A stretch of DNA of 41,566 bases from Marinoscillum furvescens DSM 4134 (GTDB lineage: Bacteria; Bacteroidota; Bacteroidia; Cytophagales; Cyclobacteriaceae), in NCBI RefSeq assembly GCF_003386095.1, contig NZ_QREG01000015.1:1-41566 (forward strand), written 5' to 3'. Shown piece by piece: positions 25,008 to 34,181 of this stretch (position 1 is its first letter; each line of letters opens with the position of its first letter). The position numbers and the translations under genes were made by a program. The notes beneath the pieces are model-generated. The model was given only the letters and a program-made list of their open reading frames with translations, did not search any database and was not told the DNA's origin.

Positions 25008-26306
25008 CTAGACTACTTTGATCAGGTAATAATTCTTTTTGCCCTTTTGAGCAAGGAGGTATTTGTCCTGCAAGAGTTCGTGAGTTACTTTGTCCTCTGC
25101 AGACCCTAGCTTTTGTTTGTTGATGCTCACACCACCACCTTTTATCATGCGTCTGGCTTCTCCTTTGCTGGAGAATACCATTCCACCGGTGAGTTCGCTG
25201 AGTAAGTCCGTCACATTTTCGGCGCCTGCCAACTGATCTTTGGAGATCTCCGCCTGAGGTACTCCATCAAATACCTGAAGCAATGTTTTTTCATCTAGTG
25301 ATGCCAAATCTTCTGTGGTACTTTTTCCAAAGAGAATCGAAGATGCTTTCTGAGCCATTTCCAGATCTTCCTTTGAGTGCACCATTACGGTGATTTCCTC
25401 TGCCAGCCGTTTTTGCAAAGCACGAGCGTGTGGTGCTTCACGGTGGGTGGCGATCAGGCTTTCTATTTCTTCTTTTTCCAGGAAAGTGAAGATTTTAATG
25501 TATTTCTCCGCGTCTTCATCAGATGTGTTGAGCCAGTACTGGTAAAACTGGTATGGGCTGGTACGCTCTGCATCGAGCCAGATGTTTCCTCCTTCCGTTT
25601 TGCCAAACTTGGTGCCATCGGCCTTGGTAATGAGTGGGCAGGTGAGTGCATATGCTTTACCACCGCCTATACGTCGAATAAGTTCTGTGCCCGTGGTGAT
25701 GTTGCCCCACTGATCACTTCCACCCATCTGCAGGGTACAATCCGCCTCTTTATATAAGTGTAAAAAGTCATACCCTTGTACCAACTGATAGGTAAACTCC
25801 GTAAAGCTCATTCCTTCTGATGCTTCCGAAGACAGGCGTTTCTTCACCGAGTCTTTTGCCATCATGTAGTTGACCGTGATGTGCTTGCCTACGTCCCTGA
25901 TAAAGCCGAGGAATGAAAACTCTTTCATCCAGTCGTAGTTATTCACCAGTTTGGCGGCATTCGGGGCGTCCGAGTCAAAATCTAAAAACCTGGACAACTG
26001 TTCTTTGATCGATTCTTGATTGTGCCGTAAAGTCTTTTCATCGAGTAGGTTCCGCTCAGCAGATTTTCCAGAAGGATCGCCAATCATACCCGTGGCGCCA
26101 CCTATGAGCGCATAGGGCTTGTGACCACACTCCTGAAAATGCTTGAGCATCATGACGCCCACCAGGTGACCAATGTGCAGGGAGTCGGCCGTAGGGTCTA
26201 TGCCCACATAGGCTGCACGCATGCTTTCCATTAGGTGCTCTGCTGTGTCTGGCATGATGTCCTGAATCATACCCCTCCATTGTAGTTCTGCTACGAAATC
26301 TTTCAT
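25008..26306 (-). CDS. tyrS: tyrosyl-tRNA synthetase
   Basis: Class I aminoacyl-tRNA synthetase that charges tRNA-Tyr; 432 aa. The HIGH motif is at residues 44-47 (SLHIGHLVG) and the KMSKS-type loop is KFGKT at 233-237, the form typical of bacterial TyrS. The Tyr/ATP-binding segment [13 protein letters not shown] is at about 194-206. The C-terminal S4 RNA-binding domain runs from about 365 to the end. The start [16 protein letters not shown] is typical. A TATTTTTG box lies upstream (26338-26345, minus strand) but has no well-spaced -33 partner. No T-box leader is seen. Confidence 0.98.
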   Translation of the reverse strand: MKDFVAELQWRGMIQDIMPDTAEHLMESMRAAYVGIDPTADSLHIGHLVGVMMLKHFQECGHKPYALIGGATGMIGDPSGKSAERNLLDEKTLRHNQESIKEQLSRFLDFDSDAPNAAKLVNNYDWMKEFSFLGFIRDVGKHITVNYMMAKDSVKKRLSSEASEGMSFTEFTYQLVQGYDFLHLYKEADCTLQMGGSDQWGNITTGTELIRRIGGGKAYALTCPLITKADGTKFGKTEGGNIWLDAERTSPYQFYQYWLNTSDEDAEKYIKIFTFLEKEEIESLIATHREAPHARALQKRLAEEITVMVHSKEDLEMAQKASSILFGKSTTEDLASLDEKTLLQVFDGVPQAEISKDQLAGAENVTDLLSELTGGMVFSSKGEARRMIKGGGVSINKQKLGSAEDKVTHELLQDKYLLAQKGKKNYYLIKVV

Positions 26307-26527
26307 TGGTCTATATGGTTACACTTATTTGGTGGCGCAAAAATAGACGGACAGGAACAAACCGCATGATCCAACCTGATTTTTTTACCGTATAGGTTCC
26401 CCTAAAAGAAATTTTATGTAACCGTACAGTATACGTTTAAAGTTTTTCCTAATTTTCCGTTCGATCTAATTACGGTTTACCCAATTTTGTTGGTGCCCCG
26501 TTTATCATTTCCTAAACACTCAAAGAC

Positions 26528-27448
26528 ATGGAATTTAAGTTTGCCAAAAGTGGCGATATCGAGCGCGTAGTACTCATTGATGGGGAAGAAGTATTGATGG
26601 CTGTTGCGCCTCAGTTTGGAGCAAAGGTGACCCAACTACACCTGCAGGTAGCTGATGCTTACCATAGTGTGCTATGGCCTGCGTCTGATGCCGATCTGCT
26701 AGCCAATGATTGGTACAAACAGAGCATTTTATTTCCATACCCAAACCGTCTACGTGATGGGAAATACACATTTGAGGGGGAGGAGTTCCAGTTTCCGATC
26801 AATGAACCTGCAACGAACAACCAACTCCATGGTATGGTCTACAATTCATCCTTTGAGGTAGTAGATACCACCGCTTCGCCATCAGAGGCGTCTCTAAAAC
26901 TGGTACATGAATATGATGGTGGTTTAGACTACTACCCATTCCCTTTTCGCCTAAGCGTTACTTATACGCATACCAAGTCAGATTTTAAGGTCTTGTTTGA
27001 GCTGGAAAATACCGGTAATAGAACCCTTCCTTATGGACTGGGTTGGCACCCATATTTTCAGTTTAATGGAGAAAGCATCAATAACTGCACGTTCATCTGT
27101 GATGGATTGGAACAAGTGGTGCTGGCCGACAGGTCGCTGCCCAATGGTGAGCGCAAGCTTCGGGATGCCAATGATTTTGTGCTGGCCGAGCACGAGCTCG
27201 ATCATGCCTATCAGATCAAAGGAGCCAACCGGTCCTACACATTAGCAAATGGTACTATTAAGCTGGACTTTGAAGTAAGTGAAGCTATGGATTATTTGCA
27301 GTTGTTTACCCCTCCGGGTCGAGCAGCGGTGGCTGTTGAGCCCATGACTTGCAATGTTAATGCCTTTGAGAATGGCGAGGGCCTGAAAATACTAGCTGCT
27401 GGTGATTCGGTGAAGGAGAAGGTTTGCCTGAAATTAGTTGGTAAATAG
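26528..27448 (+). CDS. aldose 1-epimerase family protein
   Basis: 306 aa, galactose mutarotase-like beta-sandwich that interconverts alpha and beta anomers of a sugar. His101 in NNQLHGMVY and the WHPYF motif (about 176-180) match substrate-binding positions, and Glu271 in VAVEPMTCNVNAF matches the catalytic base. No signal peptide is seen, so it is cytoplasmic. The gene stands alone, divergent from tyrS and 150 nt before the efflux operon. The sugar cannot be told; galactose or glucose are the family norm. Confidence 0.93.
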   Translation: MEFKFAKSGDIERVVLIDGEEVLMAVAPQFGAKVTQLHLQVADAYHSVLWPASDADLLANDWYKQSILFPYPNRLRDGKYTFEGEEFQFPINEPATNNQLHGMVYNSSFEVVDTTASPSEASLKLVHEYDGGLDYYPFPFRLSVTYTHTKSDFKVLFELENTGNRTLPYGLGWHPYFQFNGESINNCTFICDGLEQVVLADRSLPNGERKLRDANDFVLAEHELDHAYQIKGANRSYTLANGTIKLDFEVSEAMDYLQLFTPPGRAAVAVEPMTCNVNAFENGEGLKILAAGDSVKEKVCLKLVGK

Positions 27449-27598
27449 TTGCACTTAACTAAGAATATTTGGGTGAAGTTGGGGTAAATGTTAATTTATT
27501 CTAATAAACACGTAATTCTTACGCATATTGGATCGTTGTTTGTGGTGAAAAGGACATTGTCACATTTAGCGGGCATTTTGCCGCTATAACCTAACACT

Positions 27599-28948
27599 AT
27601 GTTGAAAAACAAACGATTCCTAACGATTGCAAGCATCGTCGTGCTTTGCATTGTTCTCTATTTTTCATTTGGATCTGCCGGCGGAGTTGCTACTTCAGAA
27701 CTGTTGGCCACTGTAAAGCAAGGCGAATTTGTAGTGGATGTTACCACTACAGGGGAGCTGGAAGCCAAAAACTCAACCCGGATAATGGGCCCAACTGGGC
27801 TGCGCAATTACCACATTTGGAACGTTACCATTCAAGATATTATTGAAGAGGGCGTTTTTGTAAAGAAAGGCGACTATGTAGCCAAACTAGATCCCTCTGA
27901 GCTCTCCACCAAAATAGGCGAAGCGGAGTTGCGTCTGGACGAACGCGAATCTCGCTACATTCAAACGCAGCTGGACACTACATTGGAAATGCGTCAGGAG
28001 CGAGACAAGCTCATCAATCTCAAATATGCGGTAGAGGAGAAAGAACTGATATTGGAGCAGTCGCAGTATGAACCGCCTGCTTCTATCAAACAGGCAGAAA
28101 TAGAGCTGCAAAAAGCGAAGCGCGCCCTGTCTCAAGCCATCGAAAACCTGGACATCAAACGTCGGCAAAACGTAGCCAAGATGCAGCAGGCCTATGCCAG
28201 CAGACAAAAGCAACGCAATGAACTACAAGGACTCCTGGACCTGCGTAAGCAGTTTGTGGTGAAAGCACCCGAGGACGGTATGCTCATTTACCTTAAAGGC
28301 TATAGAGGAAGTCAGATTCAAAAAGGCAGTCAGATAAGCGCGTGGGATCCTGCTGTGGCTACCTTGCCAGACCTGTCTGAAATGAACTCTATCACTTATG
28401 TAAATGAAGTGGACATTCGCCGTATTGCCATTGGTCAACAGGTGGAGATTGGGTTGGATGCTTTTCCAGAAAAACGACTGACGGGAAAGGTTACCAAAGT
28501 GGCCAATGTAGGCGAACAGCGACCCAACTCAGACGCCAAGGTGTTTCAGGTAATCGTGGAGATCGATAAAATAGACGAAACACTACGCCCCGGAATGACT
28601 ACCAGCAATACGATCCTTACCAATGTGGAAGAAGAGACGCTCTTTGTGCCGCTGGAGTGTTTGCACAATCACCTCGACTCCATCACCTATGTGTACCGCA
28701 AAAGCGGAATAGGCTATAGCAAACAAGAAGTACAGGTCGGACTCACCAATGCCAATGAAGCTCAAATACTGGCAGGCCTAAAGGCTGGTGAGTCGGTGTA
28801 CCTTAGCGTGCCCAATGGTGGCTATGAAGCGGTAAACTTGCTGCCAGAGCTCAATGGAAAACGCAATCAGAAAACACAGCATGAGGCTAAGCCAAAGCCT
28901 AAACCGATGCGGGCAAAAGGTGCTGGTAAGAAAAAGCAGGCATTATGA
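27599..28948 (+). CDS. HlyD/MacA-type periplasmic membrane-fusion protein
   Basis: 449 aa adaptor linking an inner-membrane transporter to a TolC channel. One N-terminal membrane helix (about 7-25), a biotinyl-lipoyl-like region (about 40-95), and a long coiled-coil hairpin (about 95-215, rich in Gln/Lys/Glu/Arg) are followed by the second half of the lipoyl domain (VKAPEDGMLIYLKG at about 221-234). A beta-barrel region (IGQQVEIGLDAFP) and a basic Lys-rich tail (KPKPKPMRAKGAGKKK) end the protein. The first gene of a three-gene operon; its stop overlaps the permease start (ATGA at 28945-28948). Confidence 0.92.
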   Translation: MLKNKRFLTIASIVVLCIVLYFSFGSAGGVATSELLATVKQGEFVVDVTTTGELEAKNSTRIMGPTGLRNYHIWNVTIQDIIEEGVFVKKGDYVAKLDPSELSTKIGEAELRLDERESRYIQTQLDTTLEMRQERDKLINLKYAVEEKELILEQSQYEPPASIKQAEIELQKAKRALSQAIENLDIKRRQNVAKMQQAYASRQKQRNELQGLLDLRKQFVVKAPEDGMLIYLKGYRGSQIQKGSQISAWDPAVATLPDLSEMNSITYVNEVDIRRIAIGQQVEIGLDAFPEKRLTGKVTKVANVGEQRPNSDAKVFQVIVEIDKIDETLRPGMTTSNTILTNVEEETLFVPLECLHNHLDSITYVYRKSGIGYSKQEVQVGLTNANEAQILAGLKAGESVYLSVPNGGYEAVNLLPELNGKRNQKTQHEAKPKPKPMRAKGAGKKKQAL

Positions 28949-30291
28949 ATCAGAAGTTGCTGATGAATTTTGTCATTGCCGTGGAAGCGGTGATGGCCAA
29001 CAGGATGCGCTCCATACTTACGGGATTGGGAATCATTTTTGGCGTAGCTGCCGTGATCGCCATGCTAGCCATAGGAAACGGAGCACAACAGGAAATACTC
29101 GAGCAAATCAAGCTCGTAGGAGTCAACAATATTGTTATAAAACCTGTGGTCAAACAATCCGAAGAAAAGCTGGAGGAAGAGGAGGAGGAAGAAGCTTCCA
29201 AAGCTGAGCGTTTCTCTCCAGGACTTTCTACAGCTGACCGGGAAGCCATAGCAGACATAGTGCCTGGAGTGCAGGTGCTCAGCCCAGAAATCACGCTGGA
29301 TACCTATATCATCAACAATGGCATACGGCGCTCAGCCAAACTCGTAGGAGTGGAGCCTGGGTATTTTGAAGTGTTCAACTTTGAGTTGGAGCGTGGAGAC
29401 ATGTTTTCGGCCTACCACCTTCAGCATGGGGAGCCCGTTTGTGTGATTGGGAAGTCTATCAAAACCAAGTTTTTCCCCACGGAAGACCCTATCGGAAAAT
29501 ACATCAAGTGTGGTAATAACTGGCTCAAGGTAATTGGCATCCTGAAAGAACGACTCATTAGCACCAACAGTATTTCGAATCTGGGTATTCGCGATTATAA
29601 TATGGACGTGTACATCCCTATTCAGTCTATGCTGATCCGCTACAAAAACAGAGGGTTGATCACCAAAGAGCTTTTGCGCAAAGCCAATTCACGCGGGGGC
29701 AGCAACAACAATAATAACTCGAACGATCGGGTGGTGAACTACCACCAGCTGGACCGCCTGGTGGTACAGGTAGCAGAGACTGAAAAGATAAATGCAACTG
29801 CCGATGTGATCAGCAGAATGCTGCAGCGCAGACATTACGATGTGGTAGACTTTGAAATCGAAATCCCCGAACTGCTACTGAAGCAGCAGCAGCGCACCAA
29901 TGATATTTTTAATTATGTGCTGGGCGCTATTGCGGGTATTTCATTGCTCGTAGGTGGTATAGGAATCATGAACATTATGCTGGCCTCCGTGCTCGAGCGC
30001 ATCAAGGAAATAGGGCTCCGCCTGTCGCTTGGCGCAAAAAAGCTGGACATCATTAGTCAGTTTCTCTTTGAGGCCATGATGATCAGCGTAACGGGAGGGC
30101 TAATCGGTGTGGTGCTTGGAGTAGCCATTGCCCTGCTGGTAAGTGCTGTGGCTGATATACCTACGGTGGTGACGTTTACCTCCATCATTCTTTCCTTCGG
30201 TGTGGCTGCCGGAGTGGGGCTCATATTCGGTATAGCTCCAGCTAAAAAAGCTGCTTCACAAGACCCAATCCAATCTTTACGTTATGAATAG
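28945..30291 (+). CDS. MacB/FtsX-type ABC transporter permease without ATPase domain
   Basis: 448 aa. One N-terminal membrane helix (about 20-45, MRSILTGLGIIFGVAAVIAMLAIG) is followed by a large periplasmic MacB core domain (about 45-320). Three C-terminal helices of the FtsX type follow (about 325-430: IAGISLLVGGIGIMNIMLASVLER, then GLIGVVLGVAIALLVSAV and ILSFGVAAGVGLIFG). The periplasmic part carries an acidic run (KLEEEEEEEA) and an Asn/Ser-rich loop (about 253-262). Full MacB has an N-terminal nucleotide-binding domain, and none is present here. It must therefore pair with an ATPase encoded elsewhere. Overlaps both neighbours, so it is tightly co-translated. Confidence 0.93.
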   Translation: MNQKLLMNFVIAVEAVMANRMRSILTGLGIIFGVAAVIAMLAIGNGAQQEILEQIKLVGVNNIVIKPVVKQSEEKLEEEEEEEASKAERFSPGLSTADREAIADIVPGVQVLSPEITLDTYIINNGIRRSAKLVGVEPGYFEVFNFELERGDMFSAYHLQHGEPVCVIGKSIKTKFFPTEDPIGKYIKCGNNWLKVIGILKERLISTNSISNLGIRDYNMDVYIPIQSMLIRYKNRGLITKELLRKANSRGGSNNNNNSNDRVVNYHQLDRLVVQVAETEKINATADVISRMLQRRHYDVVDFEIEIPELLLKQQQRTNDIFNYVLGAIAGISLLVGGIGIMNIMLASVLERIKEIGLRLSLGAKKLDIISQFLFEAMMISVTGGLIGVVLGVAIALLVSAVADIPTVVTFTSIILSFGVAAGVGLIFGIAPAKKAASQDPIQSLRYE

Positions 30292-31735
30292 ATATTTGCT
30301 TTTGCTGGCTGCAATGATCCTGGCTACAGGTTCGCTTTTTGCCCAGCTTACACTCATCGATGTAATCGAACAAGCCAAAGCCCAATCACCCATGGCTAAG
30401 GCTGCAGAGACACGGAAAAAGAATAGCTATTGGGAGTACCGCAGATTTCGGGCGGATTATAATCCCACCCTACAACTCTATGGTAATTTACCCGGGTACA
30501 ATCGAGATTTTTTCGAAAACCGACTCGATGATGGTCAAATCGATTTTCAAAGCCGGCAGCAGATTTCCTCAGCGCTGAGCCTCGGACTTTTTCAGCCTAT
30601 TGCTCTCACAGGAGGGAATATTAGTGTCAATAGCCGGGTCAATCAGTTTAATGATCTTTCGCAAGACCTCACGCGCTACAATACCACTCTTTTCAATATT
30701 GAATTGGAGCAGCCCGTTTTTGGCTTCAACAACCTTAAATGGGATAAACGGACTGAACCTTTAAGATATGAAGAGTCCAAAAGGTCTTTTGTAGAAGAAA
30801 TGGAGTCCATTTCCAAAGAGGCTACGCGGCGGTATTTTGATTACCTGGATGCTCAGATCAACCTGCAAATAGCGGAGTTTAACCTGGCTAACAATGACAC
30901 GATCTACCGCATCGAGGAAGGACGGTACAATATCGGTAAAACCACCCGTGACAAACTGCTCCAGGTAGAATTGCAACTGTTGCAATCACGCCAGGATGTC
31001 ACGCAGGCTCAGCTGGACATGCAGACGTCCCGCTTGTCCTTGCGTAGATACATCGGTTTGCAGGATTCTAGCAATGTGAAACTGGAGCTGGTCATGCCGG
31101 CTGAGCTTCCGAAATTCGCCATTCCACTAAGTGATGCACTGACCTATGCCAAGCAAAACCGATCAGACTACCTGGCCTACGAGCGACGAAAAATTGAAGC
31201 CAATCGAGATGTGGCTCGGGCCAAATCACAGCGTTTCCGAACTGAAATACAAGCATCCTTCGGACTCAATGACGCAGAGCCAGTGCTTTCAGAGACTTAT
31301 AGTCAGCCCAATCAGCAACAGCGCCTCAATGTGACTTTGAGTATGCCGGTACTGGACTGGGGACGAAGTAAAGCACGCGTACAAACAGCCCTCGCCAATC
31401 AGGAGCTGGCGAGCTATTCATTGGCTCAGGACATACAAAACTTTGAGCAGGAGATTATGACATTGGTGAGCAGGTTTGAGGTGTTGAGGCTGCAGGTGGA
31501 GATCACCAAAAAGTCTGATGAAGTGGCTCAGGAGCGCTATTTGGTAACCCAAAATCGGTACCTGATTGGGAAGATAGATATTACGAATCTCAACATAGCA
31601 CTGAAAGAAAAGGACAGTGCCAAACGCAACTACATCCGTGCGCTTCGTGAGTTTTGGATAGCCTATTTCGACTTACGCAGGCTTACGCTGTATGATTTTC
31701 TTAATGATGAGTTGCTGTACCAGCAGGAGGGGTAA
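30284..31735 (+). CDS. TolC-family outer-membrane efflux protein
   Basis: 483 aa with a signal peptide (1-20). Two repeats of long amphipathic helices with TolC-type beta segments follow. Characteristic parts are the ARSQRF-like helix followed by IQASFGLND, TLSMPVLDWGRSKARVQTA at about residues 345-370 and a final helical LREFWIAYFDLRRLTLYDF. This is the outer-membrane channel of the tripartite pump with the two preceding genes, starting 8 nt inside the permease gene. The stop at 31735 is followed at once by the first repeat island, so the operon's natural 3' region has been replaced or ends there. Confidence 0.93.
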   Translation: MNRYLLLLAAMILATGSLFAQLTLIDVIEQAKAQSPMAKAAETRKKNSYWEYRRFRADYNPTLQLYGNLPGYNRDFFENRLDDGQIDFQSRQQISSALSLGLFQPIALTGGNISVNSRVNQFNDLSQDLTRYNTTLFNIELEQPVFGFNNLKWDKRTEPLRYEESKRSFVEEMESISKEATRRYFDYLDAQINLQIAEFNLANNDTIYRIEEGRYNIGKTTRDKLLQVELQLLQSRQDVTQAQLDMQTSRLSLRRYIGLQDSSNVKLELVMPAELPKFAIPLSDALTYAKQNRSDYLAYERRKIEANRDVARAKSQRFRTEIQASFGLNDAEPVLSETYSQPNQQQRLNVTLSMPVLDWGRSKARVQTALANQELASYSLAQDIQNFEQEIMTLVSRFEVLRLQVEITKKSDEVAQERYLVTQNRYLIGKIDITNLNIALKEKDSAKRNYIRALREFWIAYFDLRRLTLYDFLNDELLYQQEG

Positions 31736-31988
31736 TAGCCAGACGTGAGACATAAGACAATAGGCAGACGCAAAATTTAATAGGCAGTTGGCAAAAAGGC
31801 AAGAGTTTAGATGGAAGGCATTAGATCCAATAGGCAATAGGGAGACGCTAGACTTCAGACATAAGACAATAACATTGAGCAATAGGCAAAATTCAACAGG
31901 CAGTATGCAAAAAGCAGTAGGCAAACAGGCTTAAGTGATAGTTGTAAGAGATTAGATAAAAGACAAAAGACTGATGTTCTTCGCCCAA

Positions 31989-32055
31989 GTTGGTCTTGTG
32001 ACCAACATGTCAGGTTAGCATCCGTCAAAATGCTATTGGTGACAACACCAATAGC
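31989..32055. repeat. two-hairpin module, copy 1
   Basis: Hairpin 1 is GTTGGTC-TTGT-GACCAAC (31989-32006). Hairpin 2 is GCTATTGGTG-ACAA-CACCAATAGC (32032-32055), a perfect 10-bp stem. The loops TTGT and ACAA are reverse complements, so the two hairpins look like diverged inverted copies. About 25 nt separate them. Confidence 0.85.
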
Positions 32056-32308
32056 GGCGGGTGGATTCAATAGACAATGGACAAAAAAGCAGTAGGCAAG
32101 ACATTAGATAAAAGACACGAGAAAAGGCAATATGCAAAATGCAGTAGGCAGTAGCTGGACGAAAGACAATAGATCCAATAGGCAATAGGGAGACGCTAGA
32201 CATAAGACGAAAGACAACAGACAGTAGTCATTGAGCAATAGGCAAAATTCAACAGGCAGTATGCAAAAAGCAATAGGCGACCGGGGAAGAAGTCATCTTT
32301 CACCCATT

Positions 32309-32378
32309 TTGGTCTTGTGACCAACAGGCTTGATTTCCCGGTAGCTGTCAAAAAGTTGTTGGTGACAACACCAACAAC
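32309..32378. repeat. two-hairpin module, copy 2
   Basis: Hairpin 1 is TTGGTC-TTGT-GACCAA (32309-32324). Hairpin 2 is GTTGTTGGTG-ACAA-CACCAACAAC (32355-32378), a perfect 10-bp stem. Compared with copy 1, four of the base pairs in hairpin 2 differ but all stay paired. Confidence 0.85.
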
Positions 32379-32446
32379 GGCGGTTAGCACAATTTACCAC
32401 CAGTTAGCCCGTATCTCATTAGGAAATTGAAAAGTGGGATGTAAAT

Positions 32447-32481
32447 AAAAAGGACCATCGCCGGGCGATGGTCCTTTTTTT
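32447..32481. terminator. terminator of the OmpA-family gene
   Basis: GGACCATCGC (32452-32461) pairs with GCGATGGTCC (32465-32474) around a CGG loop. It is flanked by A-runs on the left and seven T residues on the right, so it can work on both strands. It lies just after the stop of the minus-strand gene ending at 32503. Confidence 0.9.
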
Positions 32482-32502
32482 AGATCTTTACCTTAAAATC
32501 GT

Positions 32503-33762
32503 CTATTGAAGACGCAGGACTTCAATGCGGCGGTTAAGCTCACGGCCATTTTCTTCATCGTCGTTAGAAGCTAATGGCACCTCTTCACCATAGCCTTTCG
32601 CTACCAATCGATCTTTCGAAATTCCTTTCTTTGCCAACCAATTGACAACTGCTTCAGCTCTGCGTACAGACATCCATTCATTTGCTTGTTTTGGGCCAAT
32701 ATTGTCGGTATGTCCGGCGATTTCAATGCGAATAGACTCATTGGATTTCATCATTTCATAGATGCGATTGAGCACCTCTTCTGAGTCTTTCTTCAGTGTA
32801 CTTGTACCGAAATCAAAGTAAATGTTTGAAGCAATCACCTTGTTTCTACGGCGGTATTTGCTGGCCAGCATGGAGATGTCGTCTATACCATTTGTGGGTG
32901 TTTTGTAGTTGTTGGTTTTAGACTGCTCATCATCGGTTGATGGTTGCGCTTTTGTGTCAGACTTGAGGGTTTCTGTGCTTGCGAGGTTTTTGGTTGCTGT
33001 TTCATCTACTGGGGCAGTATCTTCTGCAGTAGCGAGTTGAGGTTCTTCTTTCAGAAATACTTCCCAGTCCGCAGTAATGGCTGCAGATGCATCTTCTGCA
33101 ATGATGAGTTCGTCTAGCAATACCTGCTCTCCCATATAGTTAATCAAAATTGTATATGTCGAGCCCGCTACGAGTTTGAGGGAGTAGCTGCCCTCCTCGA
33201 TACTTTCACGGTAAGACTTTTGGGTGTAGTCTACAGGACGAAAGGAAATAGTACCAGTCTGTAATGGTGCCCCAGACCCAGCGGAAGTGATTTGCCCACT
33301 CACTGCGATGTTGGCACCAGCTTCAAAACGTTTTAGGGTGTTTTCCGATTGAAGCATTAGATATTGCGTTTCCGCTACAATCTGCGGGCTTTTGTATTCA
33401 TCAGTAGCCAGGAATGTCTTCCATGCTTCCATTCCTTCGGTGGGGTTGCCCCTGAGGTAGTGGATGCGTCCCAGCCAGTAATGGAAAAAATAGTCAGCTT
33501 CTTCCTCATATTTGAGATAATCATTTAATTCTATCTCAGCAGGGGTGCCCGACATGAGATGACTTAGTATAAGACGATAATTTACATCCTGATATTCAGG
33601 GTTAGCCGCGTATGCCTGTTCAAAGAAATCAACAGCCTTTTGAAATTCTTCATTGTATAGCGCCTTCATCCCCTGTTTGTATGCCTTTTCAGCCTCCTGG
33701 CCAGTACTAAGCAAAAACATAAAAAGGCATAAGACGGTGGCGAGCGGTTTCAATCCGATCAT
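32503..33762 (-). CDS. OmpA-family protein with TPR-like N-terminus
   Basis: 419 aa. A signal peptide (1-21, ending LLSTGQ) is followed by TPR-like helices (about 24-130, KAVDFFEQAYAANPEYQDVNYRL). A small carboxypeptidase-regulatory-like beta domain follows (about 145-225, VSGQITSAGSGAPLQTGTISF), and then a low-complexity Thr/Glu/Ser linker (about 235-295). The C-terminal OmpA-like peptidoglycan-binding domain (about 300-419) holds the GHTDNIG motif and the SVRRAEAVVNWL, GYGEEVPLASND and NRRIEVLRL segments. It probably anchors the outer membrane to peptidoglycan, as in PorE-like or other Bacteroidetes OmpA proteins. No adjacent gliding or secretion genes are seen. Confidence 0.92.
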   Translation of the reverse strand: MIGLKPLATVLCLFMFLLSTGQEAEKAYKQGMKALYNEEFQKAVDFFEQAYAANPEYQDVNYRLILSHLMSGTPAEIELNDYLKYEEEADYFFHYWLGRIHYLRGNPTEGMEAWKTFLATDEYKSPQIVAETQYLMLQSENTLKRFEAGANIAVSGQITSAGSGAPLQTGTISFRPVDYTQKSYRESIEEGSYSLKLVAGSTYTILINYMGEQVLLDELIIAEDASAAITADWEVFLKEEPQLATAEDTAPVDETATKNLASTETLKSDTKAQPSTDDEQSKTNNYKTPTNGIDDISMLASKYRRRNKVIASNIYFDFGTSTLKKDSEEVLNRIYEMMKSNESIRIEIAGHTDNIGPKQANEWMSVRRAEAVVNWLAKKGISKDRLVAKGYGEEVPLASNDDEENGRELNRRIEVLRLQ

Positions 33763-34181
33763 TCGTTAGGTTATGTTTGGTTGACTTACAATAATATGAA
33801 TTTATCTAATAAGCATCACTGTTTTATGGGCTAAAAACACACCTTGATTTGTATTTTAATGATGTGAGTGAAATGTAAGATAATTGACGATAGGTGCTAG
33901 ACATTAGATCCAACAGGCAATAGGCAAAAGCAGTAGGCAAGCAAGACTTCCGCCCATGTTGGTCTTGTGACCAACATGTAAGTAACCTCTGTCAAAATGC
34001 TATTGGAGGCAACAAGTCCTTAAATAGGCAAAAAGCAATATGCAAAGAGAAGTAGGCTAGACATAATACAGTAGACAAAAGACATTAGATCCAATAGGCA
34101 ATAGGCAAAAAGCAGTAGGCAAGCAAGACTTCCGCCCATGTTGGTCTTGTGACCAGCGTGCCTAGCCATTACCTTCAGAAT
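33763..34181. repeat. repeat island 2 with an 80-bp direct repeat
   Basis: No gene. From 33763 to about 33880 it is plain AT-rich leader of the OmpA-family gene. From about 33890 on it is repeat. The block 33900-33978 recurs at 34081-34160 (heptamers, then CATGTTGGTC-TTGT-GACCAACATG) with few changes. In the second copy the right arm reads GACCAGCGTG, so its stem is damaged. The first copy is followed by a broken second hairpin (TGCTATTGGAGG at about 33999-34010). Confidence 0.82.

Larger units (their letters stand above)
31736..32400. repeat. repeat island 1 (heptamer quasi-repeats with two hairpin modules)
   Basis: The 767 nt between the efflux operon and the OmpA gene hold no credible gene. 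They are full of 7-nt-spaced units such as ATAGGCA, CAATAGG, AGACATA and AGACAAT, out of phase here and there. Examples are 31741-31760 and 32186-32275. Two copies of a two-hairpin module are embedded (31989-32055 and 32309-32378). Open frames on the minus strand here only translate the repeat (AYCLL-like peptides). Confidence 0.85.

Noticed and set aside
26307-26527. T-box or other leader riboswitch for tyrS
   Set aside because: No long structured leader, no T-box motif and no terminator/antiterminator pair in the 220-bp gap.
31673-32390. Minus-strand open frames giving AYCLL/FAYCLL-like peptides (also at 36875-37130, 38644-38829 and 40004-40237)
   Set aside because: They are translations of the 7-bp quasi-repeat, which has few stops in some frames; no start context, domain or conservation supports them as proteins.
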